From NCBI GenBank assembly GCA_022827835.1, contig JAJEIO010000032.1, forward strand, positions 1 to 64,000: a stretch of 64,000 bases of DNA, written 5' to 3'. The position numbers and the translations under genes are program-made. The DNA is from Candidatus Latescibacterota bacterium (GTDB taxonomy: Bacteria > Latescibacterota > UBA2968 > UBA8231). Under the pieces are notes generated by a model. That model saw nothing but the letters and a program-made list of their open reading frames with translations, was not told the origin of the DNA and searched no databases. Below are positions 1 to 9,016 of this stretch, in pieces (the first letter of the stretch is position 1; each line of letters begins with the position of its first letter).

Positions 1-239
1 GTGTCCGCGTCGGAGGTCAGGTGCCCCACGTCGGTGATGTTGACGACGTGGTGGACCTCATAGCCGCTGTATTCGAGGGCGCGCCGCAGGATGTCCTCGA
101 AGATATAGGTGCGCAGGTTGCCGATGTGTTGATAGTTGTACACGGTCGGGCCGCAGGCATACAAGCGAACTTGGGGCGGCGCGAGCGGTGTGAAGGGGCG
201 CTCTTGGCGGGCATAGGTATCAAAAAGATGCAGGGTCAT
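1..239 (-). CDS. cysS: cysteinyl-tRNA synthetase, N-terminal part (runs off the window)
   Basis: Reading the reverse strand from an ATG at 239 gives an open frame to the window edge. It contains [20 protein letters not shown], which is the CysRS N-terminus: a zinc-ligand Cys in the ACGPTVY motif and the class I HIGH signature as HIGN. Further on, [15 protein letters not shown] is also typical of CysRS. The enzyme charges tRNA-Cys with cysteine in the cytoplasm. Only about 79 residues are present, so the KMSKS loop and anticodon-binding domain lie outside. No strong Shine-Dalgarno is visible before the ATG. The gene lies downstream of the minus-strand Gfo/Idh gene ending at 295, 55 bases away, and may be co-transcribed with it. 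Confidence 0.93.
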   Translation of the reverse strand, partial: MTLHLFDTYARQERPFTPLAPPQVRLYACGPTVYNYQHIGNLRTYIFEDILRRALEYSGYEVHHVVNITDVGHLTSDAD

Positions 240-294
240 AAGTCTATTAAAGAGGGGTTAGTAGCAAGCTGTGGCAATGGAGAAAGAACCAAAT

Positions 295-1302
295 CTATAA
301 CTCGTCGATGGATACTTCGCGGCCCTCTATCGCACTTTTGACAGCCGCGAAAACCATGGCCATGGACTTGAGGTTGTCAGCCGCGTTGCACTCGGGCGTG
401 CGGCCTTCTTCGATGGCGGCGACGAATTCCCGCAGCACAGGGTTTTGGTCTTGGCCGCCATCGTCGTCGAGAGGAATTTGCTGTCGAATTTTCGGGTCGG
501 CGCGGTGCGAGTGGGTGTGGTACAGGTCGAAGCCCTCCCACGTCAGGGTGCCGTGCGGCCCCTCGTAGCGCCACTCGCCGTTGTGCCCGGCGGGCACGTG
601 CCCGACCGTGCAGCCGATGCCGCGGTGGGTGGCGACTACGCCATTGGCAAAGCGGAAGAGTATCATCTGGGCGGCGTCGCCTTGATGCCAGCCCCAAGGG
701 AGGTTCCAAGTGAGAGCGTGCGCGCTCACAGGGTCTTGGCCGAGCGTGTAGCGCATCATGTCGAAGTGGTGAATGCCCATATCGGTGAGGAACATATACG
801 GCTCGGTGACGTAGTGCGAGCCGGGCGAGTCGGCCCAATTGACGTAGAGCGAGACATCGAGCTGGCCGACCTGACCGATGAGGTCCTCGGTGAGCAGGCG
901 GTGGGTTGTGCGCGGCAGGCCGTTGAACCGGTAGTTCTGGGTGATCATGTGCGCGACGCCGGCTTGAGTGCCGGCCTTCACCACGCGCTGGGCCGCTTGG
1001 TAATCGTCGCTGAGGGGCTTTTCTCCAAGCAGGTGCAGGCCCGCGGCAAAGGTCTGCATGGCAATGTCTTCGTGGATGGCTGGCGGCGTCACGTCGAGGA
1101 CGAAGTCGGCTTGCACAGCCGCGAGGGCCGCGCCGAGATCGCGGTAGATGGAACGCTCGGCGAGTGCGCATTGTGCGACCGCGCGCTCGCGGTTTTGCGC
1201 ACTCGGCTCGACGCAGGCGACCACGTTGACATCCCGCTGTTTCCGGCATTGGTCGAGCCAATAGCGGCCCCTGCCGCCCAACCCTACGAGTATGGCTTTC
1301 AT
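295..1302 (-). CDS. Gfo/Idh/MocA family oxidoreductase
   Basis: 335 residues. The N-terminus (KAILVGLGGRGRYW) is a Rossmann NAD(P)-binding glycine-rich loop. GEKPLSDD around residue 93 is the Gfo/Idh/MocA E-K-P motif, whose Lys is catalytic in the family. The C-terminal alpha/beta domain carries GIHHFDMMRY, the usual position of the catalytic His/Asp. Such proteins oxidise or reduce hydroxyls of sugars, inositols or related compounds; the substrate cannot be read from sequence. The ATG at 1302 follows an AAAGGAC Shine-Dalgarno. It is one of four members of this family in the window, and the copies are clearly different from each other. Transcription is toward cysS. Confidence 0.9.
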   Translation of the reverse strand: MKAILVGLGGRGRYWLDQCRKQRDVNVVACVEPSAQNRERAVAQCALAERSIYRDLGAALAAVQADFVLDVTPPAIHEDIAMQTFAAGLHLLGEKPLSDDYQAAQRVVKAGTQAGVAHMITQNYRFNGLPRTTHRLLTEDLIGQVGQLDVSLYVNWADSPGSHYVTEPYMFLTDMGIHHFDMMRYTLGQDPVSAHALTWNLPWGWHQGDAAQMILFRFANGVVATHRGIGCTVGHVPAGHNGEWRYEGPHGTLTWEGFDLYHTHSHRADPKIRQQIPLDDDGGQDQNPVLREFVAAIEEGRTPECNAADNLKSMAMVFAAVKSAIEGREVSIDEL

Positions 1303-1372
1303 TGGCGTCCTTTCTCTTTAGCTTTTTCTAAATAAAGGGCTTGGTCTGCGACTAGGCCAGTCGCTAGAAAAA

Positions 1373-1401
1373 TTGACACGGTTGAAGTGCAGGGCTACTT
1401 T
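1373..1401 (+). promoter_or_regulatory. putative sigma-70 promoter for the phosphodiester glycosidase gene
   Basis: A perfect -35 box TTGACA at 1373-1378 is followed after 17 bases by a weak -10 (TACTTT, 1396-1401), about 65 bases upstream of the proposed TTG start at 1467. The -35 and spacing are good; the -10 is poor. It lies in the divergent gap between two genes. Confidence 0.4.
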
Positions 1402-1466
1402 TGGGCGCTCTCAACGAGGGGTGCCATAGTGCGCCTTTCGCTCCCTTGCCGCTGAGGTACACTCTT

Positions 1467-2627
1467 TTGGCTATACCGCATAAGGCGTCCACACGCCTCT
1501 TCCTCGCGATTCTCGCGTGGTGCTTGAGTGGGAGTTGCACTCGGGAAAATACCGAGGAACTAGCGCCCGGGGTGGTGTCCTACGAGATCCATTTGACCGA
1601 AGGACCGTGGCGGATACACGTGGTGGAAGTGGATCTGCCGCGCGCTTGGGCGGCGGGCATCCGCGTGCGCATGGCCAAGCATGAAGAGGCACAAAAGACC
1701 AGTAGCTTGGCCACGGGCGCTTTAGCGGCCATAAACGGAGACTTTTTGTTTCCCGGAGAGTCCAGCCAGCCAGCCGGGCTGTATATCGAGTCCGGCAATC
1801 TCATCCGCGTTCCACAGCGGCGCTCGGCCTTTGCCATTACCGAGGCAGGCCAGCCCTTGATCGCAGTGTACAAGATGGAATTGGGCCTGTTGACGGCCGA
1901 GGGCGAACACCTGCTCGTCGCGGGATTCAACCACGAGCCAGCGCTCGGGGAACTGTCCGTGTTCAACGATCGCGCACAGGGGGATTCGCTGCAAGCAGCT
2001 ACGGGCTTTTTGTTGCAAGGGCTGGGCGACACCTCCATCGCCAACGACACGATTTCCTTGCGGGTGCAACAGATTCGGCGGGAGGCTTGGCCGCTCTCCC
2101 TCCAGCACGATCAGTGGCTGTTGGCCGCTGGTGCTGAATACGAGGCGACGGAACAGATCGCTTTGGGCGACACGGTGCAGCTGTATTGTCGGCTGGCACC
2201 GGCCCACGCCAAGCTAATGGAAGCCATCAGTGGCGGCCCGCGCATCCTGCGCAACGGCGGAGTATCCATTGAAGTAGAAGAGGAACGGCTCAGCCGCAGC
2301 TTTGCCGACAAGCGACACCCGCGCACGGCCATTGGGTATTCTCAAAACGCGGAGGTACTCTTCCTGATTGTCGTCGATGGGCGGCAGCCAGGATATAGTG
2401 TTGGCATGAGCTTGGAGGAGCTAGCCGAATTTATGCGCACGCGCTTAGCCGAGTTTTCCCGCGCCAAGGTCAATGCCTATCAGGGGCTAAACCTCGACGG
2501 CGGCGGCTCGACGACGATGGTCGTAAGCGATCAGGTGGTCAACAAGCCATCCGATCCCACGGGCGAACGGCCGGTGGTCAACGCTCTGTTGGTCGTGGCG
2601 GATGCCTGGGTCGAGGAGCGGCCCTAG
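1467..2627 (+). CDS. phosphodiester glycosidase (NAGPA-type) domain protein, exported
   Basis: The C-terminal part (NAYQGLNLDGGGSTTMVV) is the signature of the phosphodiester glycosidase/NAGPA family, whose members cleave sugar-phosphodiester bonds, for example in uncovering enzymes or cell-surface polymers. The frame is open from an ATG at 1401, but TTG at 1467 has a GAGG Shine-Dalgarno 9 bases upstream. It gives a clean signal sequence: KASTR, then the hydrophobic LFLAILAWCL, then a Cys in SGSC that could be lipidated. That start (386 residues) is preferred. The stop TAG overlaps by one base the GTG start of the next gene (TAGTG), so the two are translationally coupled. The physiological substrate is unknown. 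Confidence 0.8.
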   Translation: MAIPHKASTRLFLAILAWCLSGSCTRENTEELAPGVVSYEIHLTEGPWRIHVVEVDLPRAWAAGIRVRMAKHEEAQKTSSLATGALAAINGDFLFPGESSQPAGLYIESGNLIRVPQRRSAFAITEAGQPLIAVYKMELGLLTAEGEHLLVAGFNHEPALGELSVFNDRAQGDSLQAATGFLLQGLGDTSIANDTISLRVQQIRREAWPLSLQHDQWLLAAGAEYEATEQIALGDTVQLYCRLAPAHAKLMEAISGGPRILRNGGVSIEVEEERLSRSFADKRHPRTAIGYSQNAEVLFLIVVDGRQPGYSVGMSLEELAEFMRTRLAEFSRAKVNAYQGLNLDGGGSTTMVVSDQVVNKPSDPTGERPVVNALLVVADAWVEERP

Positions 2628-3694
2628 TGCCGGTCTTGCGCGCCGAAGATCTCGATGCGCTGGCGCGAGCTTGCTTGCGACGGGTCGGCGTTCCTGCGGA
2701 CGATGCGGCGTTGGTAGCCGAACACTTGGTCGAAGCCGGGCTGATGGGACACGATACCCACAGCGTGTTGCGGCTGCCCCAATACGTGAACATGGTGCGC
2801 GACGGCCAAGTCGAGCCTAAAGCCGAGTTGGTGGTGCTGGACGAAAGCGAGTGCGGGGGGCGGCTGAGCGGCCAGTGGAACTACGGCCCGGTGACGGCCA
2901 CCGAGGCCGTGCGCTGGGCGCTGGACAAGCTCGGCGACGGGGCGGTGGCAGTCGTCGGAGTGCGCGACTGCAACCACGTGGCGCGGCTGGGGCGTTTCGC
3001 CGAGATCGCTACTCGCGCCGACTGCATCGTTCTCATTGCGGCTAACGGCCACGGCGGCGATTGGTCGGTGGCTCCCTTTGGCGGTCGCAGCCGTCGCTTG
3101 CCGACGAATCCAATCTGCTGCGGCATTCCCACCGGCGGCGATTGGCCCGTGATCCTAGACATGACGACGAGTATGCTTTCCGGCGGCGATATGCGGCTTT
3201 TGCGCAACAGGGGCGAGGATGCGCCTCCGGGGATGCTGATCGACTCAGAGGGTCGTCCGACGACGAAAGTAGAAGCGTACTATGGCCCGCCCGCTGGCGC
3301 GATTTTGCCGCTCGGTTTTCCGCAGAGCGGGCACAAGGGCTACGGGCTTTCCGTCTTGGTCGATATTTTGGCTGGGTCGCTTTCCGGGGCCGGGATGACG
3401 CAAGAAGCGCCCGAGCGTGCGGGCAACGCGCTGTTCATCGCCGTGCTCAATGTCGCGGCTTTCCTGCCGTTGGACGAGTTTTACGCCGAGGTCGCGGCCT
3501 TTGTCGAGTGGGTCAAGTCGTGTCCGCCGGCTCCTGGGGTGGCCGAGGTATTGCTGCCTGGAGAGCGGGCGCACCAGCGGTTGCAGGCGCGGCGGCGCGA
3601 TGGTCTGTACGTGGATGAGAAGGCTTGGGCTGAGATAGGAGCCTTGGCGGCCGAATTGGGAGTGGAACTGCCAACGTCGGTGGCCGTTCAATAA
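2627..3694 (+). CDS. Ldh-family NAD(P)-dependent dehydrogenase (malate/L-lactate/ureidoglycolate type)
   Basis: 355 residues from a GTG start that shares its G with the stop of the upstream gene. The N-terminus (LARACLRRVGVPADDAALVAEHLVEA) and the segment GHDTHSVLRLPQYV are characteristic of the type-2 malate/L-lactate dehydrogenase fold; the His of GHDTHS is the conserved catalytic/binding region. GHKGYGLSVLVDILAGSLSG is a second family signature. These enzymes oxidise 2-hydroxy acids to 2-oxo acids with a nicotinamide cofactor. Substrate specificity within the family varies and is not assignable here. It forms a coupled pair with the phosphodiester glycosidase gene. Confidence 0.9.
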   Translation: MPVLRAEDLDALARACLRRVGVPADDAALVAEHLVEAGLMGHDTHSVLRLPQYVNMVRDGQVEPKAELVVLDESECGGRLSGQWNYGPVTATEAVRWALDKLGDGAVAVVGVRDCNHVARLGRFAEIATRADCIVLIAANGHGGDWSVAPFGGRSRRLPTNPICCGIPTGGDWPVILDMTTSMLSGGDMRLLRNRGEDAPPGMLIDSEGRPTTKVEAYYGPPAGAILPLGFPQSGHKGYGLSVLVDILAGSLSGAGMTQEAPERAGNALFIAVLNVAAFLPLDEFYAEVAAFVEWVKSCPPAPGVAEVLLPGERAHQRLQARRRDGLYVDEKAWAEIGALAAELGVELPTSVAVQ

Positions 3695-3781
3695 GGATGA
3701 TCCACAGATGGCGTAGATGGACGCAGAATAGTTCTCATAGATTAGGCACTAATTATTCCAAAAATTAAAAAGGAGTTTGCA

Positions 3782-4777
3782 ATGCTGCACATTGGGATTG
3801 TCGGCATGGGTGGAATTGGCAACAATCACGCCCGTTGCTACACGGCAAACGAGAACGCAAAGGTCGTCGCCGTGTGCGATATGGTTAAAGAACAAGCGGA
3901 CAAAGCGGCCGCGTCCTATGAGGCACAGGCTTTTTACTCGATCGAGGAGATGATCGCCAGCGGCCTGCAACTCGACGCCTGTTCGGTGACCACGGCTGGG
4001 GCGGAGAACGGGGGCGATCACTACGAGCCGACCATGGCGCTTTTGCGGGCTGGCATTCCGGTGCTGGGCGAGAAGCCGATTTCCAATGAAATTCCCAAGG
4101 CGCGGGAGATGGTGGCCTTGGCCGAAGAAAAGCAGTTGCCCTATGGGATCAATCTGAATCACCGCTTCACGCCTGCGGCCGTCAGGGCCAAGGAGTGGCT
4201 GGCCAACGGGCGGCTCGGGGAGCTACAGATAATCAACATGACGATGTGGATCAACAATCCCAACGAGTCGAGCCCGTGGTTCCACATCCGCGCTCTGCAC
4301 CCGCACTCGCTGGACGTGATGAGCTATTTCGCCGGCGGAGTGGATCGGGTACACGCCTTTTTCAAGAAGGGAAAAGGGAGACAAATCTGGTCCAATGTGC
4401 AGGCGAATCTGCTGTACGAGAATGGCGTCATCGGGCATTTGACCGGGTCGTACGACGCTGGGGGAAGCTATGGCCTGGAGACCTTGGAGCTAGTCGGCTC
4501 GGAGGGACGGATCATCATCAATGAAGCCTGTGAGAAGCTGACGTTTTATCCGCGCTTTTCGCGGGAAGTGGAAAGCTACGATCACCTCGGGGGCATGGGC
4601 GGCTTTGCGGATACCTTTCCGGCGCGCATCAATGCGTGGATCGACGATTTGCGCAACCAAGTCCCGCCTGCGCAGGTGGATGCCAAAGGAGCGGACGCCC
4701 TGCGGGTCCAGTTGGTAATTGAGGCGCTTATCGAAAGCTGGGAAACTGGGCAGGTAGTGAAGGTGCCTAAACAGTAG
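3782..4777 (+). CDS. Gfo/Idh/MocA family oxidoreductase
   Basis: 331 residues, ATG preceded by an AAAAAGGAG Shine-Dalgarno. GIVGMGGIGNNHARCY is the dinucleotide-binding loop, GEKPISNE the E-K-P motif with the likely catalytic Lys, and HIRALHPHSLDVMSYF the active-site His region of the C-terminal domain. Predicted role: NAD(P)-dependent oxidation of a sugar, inositol or derivative in the cytoplasm. It lies 87 bases after the Ldh-family gene and is transcribed in the same direction, so the three genes from 1467 may form one catabolic unit, although the gap leaves room for a separate promoter. Confidence 0.9.
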   Translation: MLHIGIVGMGGIGNNHARCYTANENAKVVAVCDMVKEQADKAAASYEAQAFYSIEEMIASGLQLDACSVTTAGAENGGDHYEPTMALLRAGIPVLGEKPISNEIPKAREMVALAEEKQLPYGINLNHRFTPAAVRAKEWLANGRLGELQIINMTMWINNPNESSPWFHIRALHPHSLDVMSYFAGGVDRVHAFFKKGKGRQIWSNVQANLLYENGVIGHLTGSYDAGGSYGLETLELVGSEGRIIINEACEKLTFYPRFSREVESYDHLGGMGGFADTFPARINAWIDDLRNQVPPAQVDAKGADALRVQLVIEALIESWETGQVVKVPKQ

Positions 4778-4804
4778 GCACAAATGGCGGCTAGGGGGGT
4801 AGTT

Positions 4805-4813
4805 TGTTATACT
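4805..4813 (+). promoter_or_regulatory. extended -10 promoter for lepB
   Basis: TG-T-TATACT at 4805-4813 is an extended -10 element. Transcription would start near 4820, giving a very short leader with the GAGGAGA Shine-Dalgarno (4821-4827) close to the 5' end and the lepB ATG at 4836. No good -35 is seen, as is usual for extended -10 promoters. Confidence 0.45.
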
Positions 4814-4835
4814 CAGGTCTGAGGAGATACTGCGG

Positions 4836-5540
4836 ATGAAGCGAGCCAAGCCAAAGTCCGAACTTGGCCAATACTTGTATTCTATACTGACTGTCGTGGG
4901 TTTGTTTTTGGTTATTCGCACGAGTGTGGTGCAGGCCTTTTACATTCCTTCCAGTTCGATGGAAGATACGCTCTTGGTGGGCGATTATCTGCTGGCCAAC
5001 AAGTTTGTCTATGGTGTTCCGGTCGATGTGCCCCTGACGAGCATTTCTCTCTTCCGCCTGCCTGCACTCAAGGAACCGCAGCCGGGCGACATTGTCATTT
5101 TTCGCTCTCCGCAGGACGAGGGGCGCGACTTGATCAAGCGCTGCGTGGCCGTTGGGGGTCAAGAAGTTCACATCATCAATAAAGTGCTCCACGTCGATGG
5201 CAAGCCGGTGCAAGAGCCCCCGCTAGCCAAGCACACCGACCGGGCGTACTATCCGCGTGAGCTCAATCCCCGCGACAACTTTGGTCCTTATATCGTGCCC
5301 GAAGACCATTTCTTTATGATGGGTGACAACCGCGACAACAGTTCGGACAGCCGCTATTTTCGCGCCGTGCCCAAGCGGTTGATCAAGGGCAAGGCCATGA
5401 ATATCTATTGGTCGTGGGAGCCCGACACCCGCGGGCCTTACTATCGGGGCTTGACGTCCCTGCCCGCAGTGGTGGCCACCTTTATCTGGCGGCTGCCCAG
5501 CCGAGTGCGCTACGGGCGTCTCGGCGACGTGATATACTAA
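4836..5540 (+). CDS. lepB: signal peptidase I
   Basis: 234 residues. One N-terminal membrane segment (about residues 15-30, ILTVVGLFLVI) anchors the enzyme, with the catalytic domain outside. Catalytic Ser41 lies in FYIPSSSM (box B) and the general-base Lys101 in DLIKRCVAVGG (box D). MGDNRDNSSDSRYF is box E. It removes signal peptides from secreted preproteins, which this genome needs for its M6 proteases, barrel and Cache protein. The ATG is preceded by GAGGAGA. It lies directly upstream of the proteasome operon but has its own promoter and a 40-base gap follows it. Confidence 0.95.
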   Translation: MKRAKPKSELGQYLYSILTVVGLFLVIRTSVVQAFYIPSSSMEDTLLVGDYLLANKFVYGVPVDVPLTSISLFRLPALKEPQPGDIVIFRSPQDEGRDLIKRCVAVGGQEVHIINKVLHVDGKPVQEPPLAKHTDRAYYPRELNPRDNFGPYIVPEDHFFMMGDNRDNSSDSRYFRAVPKRLIKGKAMNIYWSWEPDTRGPYYRGLTSLPAVVATFIWRLPSRVRYGRLGDVIY

Positions 5541-5580
5541 CATCTTCCCTTACAATTTGGAAAGGGGAGCGGATTGAAAT

Positions 5581-7275
5581 ATGAATCGCAGGGAATCGCA
5601 CGAATACGACAAGGCCCAAGAGCCAGAGGAGCAGGTCGCTGAGCCGTTGCGCTTGGTTGATCAGTTGCTCGCGCTAGCTCCGGACCGCGACCCCGCTCGG
5701 CCCCTGCTGTACCGCCTCCGGCGTCAGCTCATGGAGCGAGAGATTTCCTTTCAGGAGGCGCGTCGGGCGCTCGTGGAGATGGAAGCCGCGCTAGAGAAGG
5801 TGACGGCACCGGCCAACCGCGTCGGCATCTTCCTCGGGATGCCGAGCGAGGGGATTGCCACGGTCTTCGTCGGCAGTGCCGAGTACTACGCCAACATCGA
5901 TCCGCGCGTCGATGTGTCCCAACTCAAGGTCGGCTGTCGCGTGCTGGTAAACGAAGCGTACGCGGTCGTCGGCAATTTGGGGCACAGCCCCTCTGGGCCG
6001 GTGGCTAAGGTCGGCGATTTACTCCCGGAGGGCCGGTTGCGGATTGCCCAAGCGCACGGCACGCAGGAAGTGGTCGTGGAGCGCGCTGCGGAATTGGCTG
6101 ACGAGGATTTGCAAATCGGCGACGAGGTGCGGATGGATCCGGCCTACAAGGTCGCGCTGGAAGTTTTGCAGTCGGCTGAGAGCAAGGAGTACTTCATCGA
6201 GGACGTTCCTCCAACTCCTTGGGAGAGCATCGGTGGTCAGCAAGAGGCGATTGAGGCCATCCGCGACACCATTGAACTGCCCGCGTTGCACCCCCAACTC
6301 TTCGAGCGCTTCGAGTACTCGACGCCCAAGGGCTTCCTGCTCTACGGCCCTCCGGGCTGCGGCAAGACCCTCATCGGCAAGGCCACGGCGTACAACTTGG
6401 TGCAGCACATGCGCGAAGTCGAGGGCTTGGAGTTGGAAGAGTACTTCATGCACATCAAGGGGCCGGAGATCCTCAACATGTGGCTCGGCGAGACTGAGCG
6501 CATGGTGCGCGAGGTTTTTGCCCAGGCGCGGCAAAAGCGCAAGGAAGGCTACTTGCCCTTTGTCTTTATTGACGAAGCCGAGTCGATCTTGGGCACGCGG
6601 CGCTCGATGCGCAGCCACAACATCTCCAATACGGTCGTGCCGATGTTTTGCACTGAGATGGACGGCATTGAGTCGCTGCAAGACGTGGTGCTGATTTTGG
6701 CCTCCAACCGCCACGATCTGATTGACCCGGCCGTGCTCCGGCCCGGCCGCATCGATCGCAAGATCAAGGTGGCGCGTCCCAACTACGAGGCGGCCGGCGA
6801 CATTTTGGGCATTTACCTCAAGCCCGAGTTGCCGATCGATCGCGCCGAGGTAGAGCAGCACGGCGGTGAGGCGGCTGCGCGCGAGGCCCTGATACAGGAG
6901 GGGCTAGACGAGTTGTTTTCCAAAGGCGAAGAGGCCCGCTTCTTGGAGGTGTCGCTGCGCAGCGGTCGCCAGGAAGTACTCTATCGCGGCGATCTGATTT
7001 CTGGGGCCATCATCGCCTCGGTCGTCTCGCGGGCCAAGGAAATGGCGATCAAGCGCGCCATTGCCGAAGGCGACCCCGAAGGCGGGATCTGCAGCGAGGA
7101 TCTGCGGCAGGCCACGCGGGCTGAATACCGCGAAAACGAGGTGTTCCCACCCTCGGACAGCGTCGAGGACTGGCTCAAACTGCTCGACTACGAGCCGGAG
7201 AACGTGGTGAGGGTGATACCTGTTAGACCCCAGCCGGAAAAAACACCGGAAAAGCGCATCGGCCAGGTGATCTGA
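5581..7275 (+). CDS. mpa: proteasome-associated AAA ATPase (ARC/Mpa)
   Basis: 564 residues. Domains in order: charged N-terminus and a coiled coil (about residues 20-80) that in Mpa captures the Pup tag; tandem OB-fold region (about 85-205); AAA module with Walker A GPPGCGKT at 256-263, Walker B FVFIDEAES near 327, and the second-region ASNRHDLIDPAVLRPGR. The hexamer unfolds tagged proteins and feeds them to the 20S proteasome. Mycobacterial Mpa ends Gly-Gln-Tyr-Leu, and the penultimate Tyr docks into the proteasome; here the end is Gly-Gln-Val-Ile, so the Tyr is replaced. First gene of the operon, 8 bases before dop. Confidence 0.95.
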   Translation: MNRRESHEYDKAQEPEEQVAEPLRLVDQLLALAPDRDPARPLLYRLRRQLMEREISFQEARRALVEMEAALEKVTAPANRVGIFLGMPSEGIATVFVGSAEYYANIDPRVDVSQLKVGCRVLVNEAYAVVGNLGHSPSGPVAKVGDLLPEGRLRIAQAHGTQEVVVERAAELADEDLQIGDEVRMDPAYKVALEVLQSAESKEYFIEDVPPTPWESIGGQQEAIEAIRDTIELPALHPQLFERFEYSTPKGFLLYGPPGCGKTLIGKATAYNLVQHMREVEGLELEEYFMHIKGPEILNMWLGETERMVREVFAQARQKRKEGYLPFVFIDEAESILGTRRSMRSHNISNTVVPMFCTEMDGIESLQDVVLILASNRHDLIDPAVLRPGRIDRKIKVARPNYEAAGDILGIYLKPELPIDRAEVEQHGGEAAAREALIQEGLDELFSKGEEARFLEVSLRSGRQEVLYRGDLISGAIIASVVSRAKEMAIKRAIAEGDPEGGICSEDLRQATRAEYRENEVFPPSDSVEDWLKLLDYEPENVVRVIPVRPQPEKTPEKRIGQVI

Positions 7276-7283
7276 CTCTGCTC

Positions 7284-8828
7284 ATGCAGCGGCTCTGCGG
7301 GCTAGAAACCGAGTACGGCATCCAGGTTGATGAGGACGAGTCCATGGACGTAGTGGTAGAGTCCATGGAATTGATCCGCTGCTATGTGCGCCAAGATTTT
7401 GTCGCGCTGTGGAATTACGCGCTCGAAAACCCCCGGCTCGACATGCGCGGCTTTGAGGTCGCCGAACTCCTCAACGACAAAGACGAGACCGTCCACTTGC
7501 AGAAGGATCGCCAGCGCCGGATCCAGCTCGCGGACTTGAAAAGCGATCTGATCGTTCACAACGGCGCTCGCCTATACAACGACCACACCCACCCAGAATT
7601 TTCCACCCCAGAATGCTATAGTCTCCGCGATTTGGTAGCCGTTGATCGCGCCGGGGAGCGGATTCTCCTCCAGTGTGCGCGTCAGCGCACCGAAGACCGC
7701 GGCCGCGGCGTGGTGCGTTTGTACAAAAACAACACCGACTTCGAGGGACATAGCTATGGCTGCCACGAGAACTTTCTGCTCAGCCGTGACATTCCCTTCC
7801 AGCAGGTGATCGACGGGCTGTTGCCCTTTGTGGTGACGCGGCAAATTTTTGCCGGGGCCGGCAAGGTCGGCGTCGAACAAGACACCCGGGCGCGTCCTGC
7901 CACCTACCAGCTAAGCCAGCGCGCAGACTTTTTCGAGGTCATCGCCAGCGTCGATACCATGCACCGCCGCCCGCTGGTCAACACCCGCGACGAGCCGCAC
8001 GCCGATCCAGCGCAATACCGCCGCCTGCACCTGATCATCGGCGACGCCAACATGTGCGAATACGCCACTGCGCTCAAGGTCGGCACAGCTTCCTTGGTGC
8101 TGGACCTGCTAGAGGCCGGTGCATTGCCCTCGTTTACCTTGGCCGATCCTATTGGCGCACTCAAGGCCATTTCCCGCGACGAGTCCCAGCAGTGGCCAGT
8201 GGCCTTGGCCGAGGGAAGGGTGAGTTCGGCGCTGGAGATACAGACGGCCTTTATGGCGGCGGCGACGCGAGTTTTTCAGGGCCGCGACGAGGAGACCGAT
8301 TGGGTGCTTGCGGCTTGGCGCGATGTGTTGGACTCCCTCGCGCGCGACCCGCAAGAGTTGGTGGGACGCCTCGACTGGGTGACCAAAAAATGGCTGTTGG
8401 ATGCGTTTGCCGAGTCTGAGGGGCTCGATTGGGAACGGCTGGAGGACCGCGCGTGGCTGCAAAGCCAAGACCTCGAATACCACAACATAGACCCGGCTGA
8501 GGGGCTATATCCGACGCTTGAAGCCGCTGGCCAAGTGGAGCGCATCGTCTCCGAGGAGGAGGTGGGCTGGGCGTTGGTCAATCCGCCGGAGGACACGCGG
8601 GCTTACTTCCGCGGCAAGATGTTGCAGAAATTTGCCGCCGCAGTGCGCTCGCTCAACTGGGACAGCATTGAGCTGGACCTCGACGGCCGCACCGAGGTCA
8701 TCGACCTCAAGGCTTGTGTCAGTCGAGAGACAGCGGCTTATTATAATCAAGCCTTAGACGCGGCGGCGAGCGTTGAGGATTTGCTCGTTAGACTGGGTAG
8801 AAAACCAAAACCGGAGGTGGCACCATGA
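7284..8828 (+). CDS. dop: Pup/UBact deamidase-depupylase (Dop)
   Basis: 514 residues of the Dop/PafA carboxylate-amine ligase-like fold. The start MQRLCGLETEYGI carries the ATP/Mg-binding Glu residues. NGARLYNDHTHPEFSTPEC contains the conserved Asp that acts as nucleophile in Dop. LYKNNTDFEGHSYGCHENFLLSR is the shared nucleotide-binding segment. An extra stretch between the first Glu motif and NGARLY (about residues 30-95) fits the Dop-type loop. Dop converts C-terminal Gln of the modifier to Glu and removes the modifier from targets. The assignment as Dop rather than ligase rests on this loop and the gene order dop-pup-prcB-prcA-pafA. ATGA overlap with the modifier gene. Confidence 0.87.
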   Translation: MQRLCGLETEYGIQVDEDESMDVVVESMELIRCYVRQDFVALWNYALENPRLDMRGFEVAELLNDKDETVHLQKDRQRRIQLADLKSDLIVHNGARLYNDHTHPEFSTPECYSLRDLVAVDRAGERILLQCARQRTEDRGRGVVRLYKNNTDFEGHSYGCHENFLLSRDIPFQQVIDGLLPFVVTRQIFAGAGKVGVEQDTRARPATYQLSQRADFFEVIASVDTMHRRPLVNTRDEPHADPAQYRRLHLIIGDANMCEYATALKVGTASLVLDLLEAGALPSFTLADPIGALKAISRDESQQWPVALAEGRVSSALEIQTAFMAAATRVFQGRDEETDWVLAAWRDVLDSLARDPQELVGRLDWVTKKWLLDAFAESEGLDWERLEDRAWLQSQDLEYHNIDPAEGLYPTLEAAGQVERIVSEEEVGWALVNPPEDTRAYFRGKMLQKFAAAVRSLNWDSIELDLDGRTEVIDLKACVSRETAAYYNQALDAAASVEDLLVRLGRKPKPEVAP

Positions 8829-9016
8829 GCGATTTTATTGAGTACCGGGAGCGCGCGCCCCGGCCCACCAAGCCGATCGACGACAACGACGACGGGCCAG
8901 ACACCGGCCCGCGCCGGCCGCGGGTCGAGCGCCCCAGCACGGACGACATCCTCAAGCGGATGCGCCGCGTAGATCCGAATCAGGCGCGCCGCTACCGCCA
9001 GCGCACCGGACAGTAG
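8825..9016 (+). CDS. pup: prokaryotic ubiquitin-like modifier (Pup/UBact type)
   Basis: 63 residues, highly charged and Pro/Arg-rich, predicted disordered apart from a short helix (DDILKRMRRV). The C-terminus reads RRYRQRTGQ. The final Gln must be deamidated by Dop before ligation to target lysines. Actinobacterial Pup ends Gly-Gly-Gln or Gly-Gly-Glu. The Arg-(Thr/Ser)-Gly-(Gln/Glu) ending is the hallmark described for UBact modifiers of several Gram-negative phyla, so this is best called UBact. The start overlaps dop (ATGA) and the stop TAG is followed immediately by the TTG of prcB, so expression is tightly coupled. Confidence 0.93.
   Translation: MSDFIEYRERAPRPTKPIDDNDDGPDTGPRRPRVERPSTDDILKRMRRVDPNQARRYRQRTGQ

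Noticed and set aside
445..1335. 296-codon plus-strand ORF over the first Gfo/Idh/MocA gene
   Set aside because: Antisense to a gene with all family motifs; the translation shows no domain.
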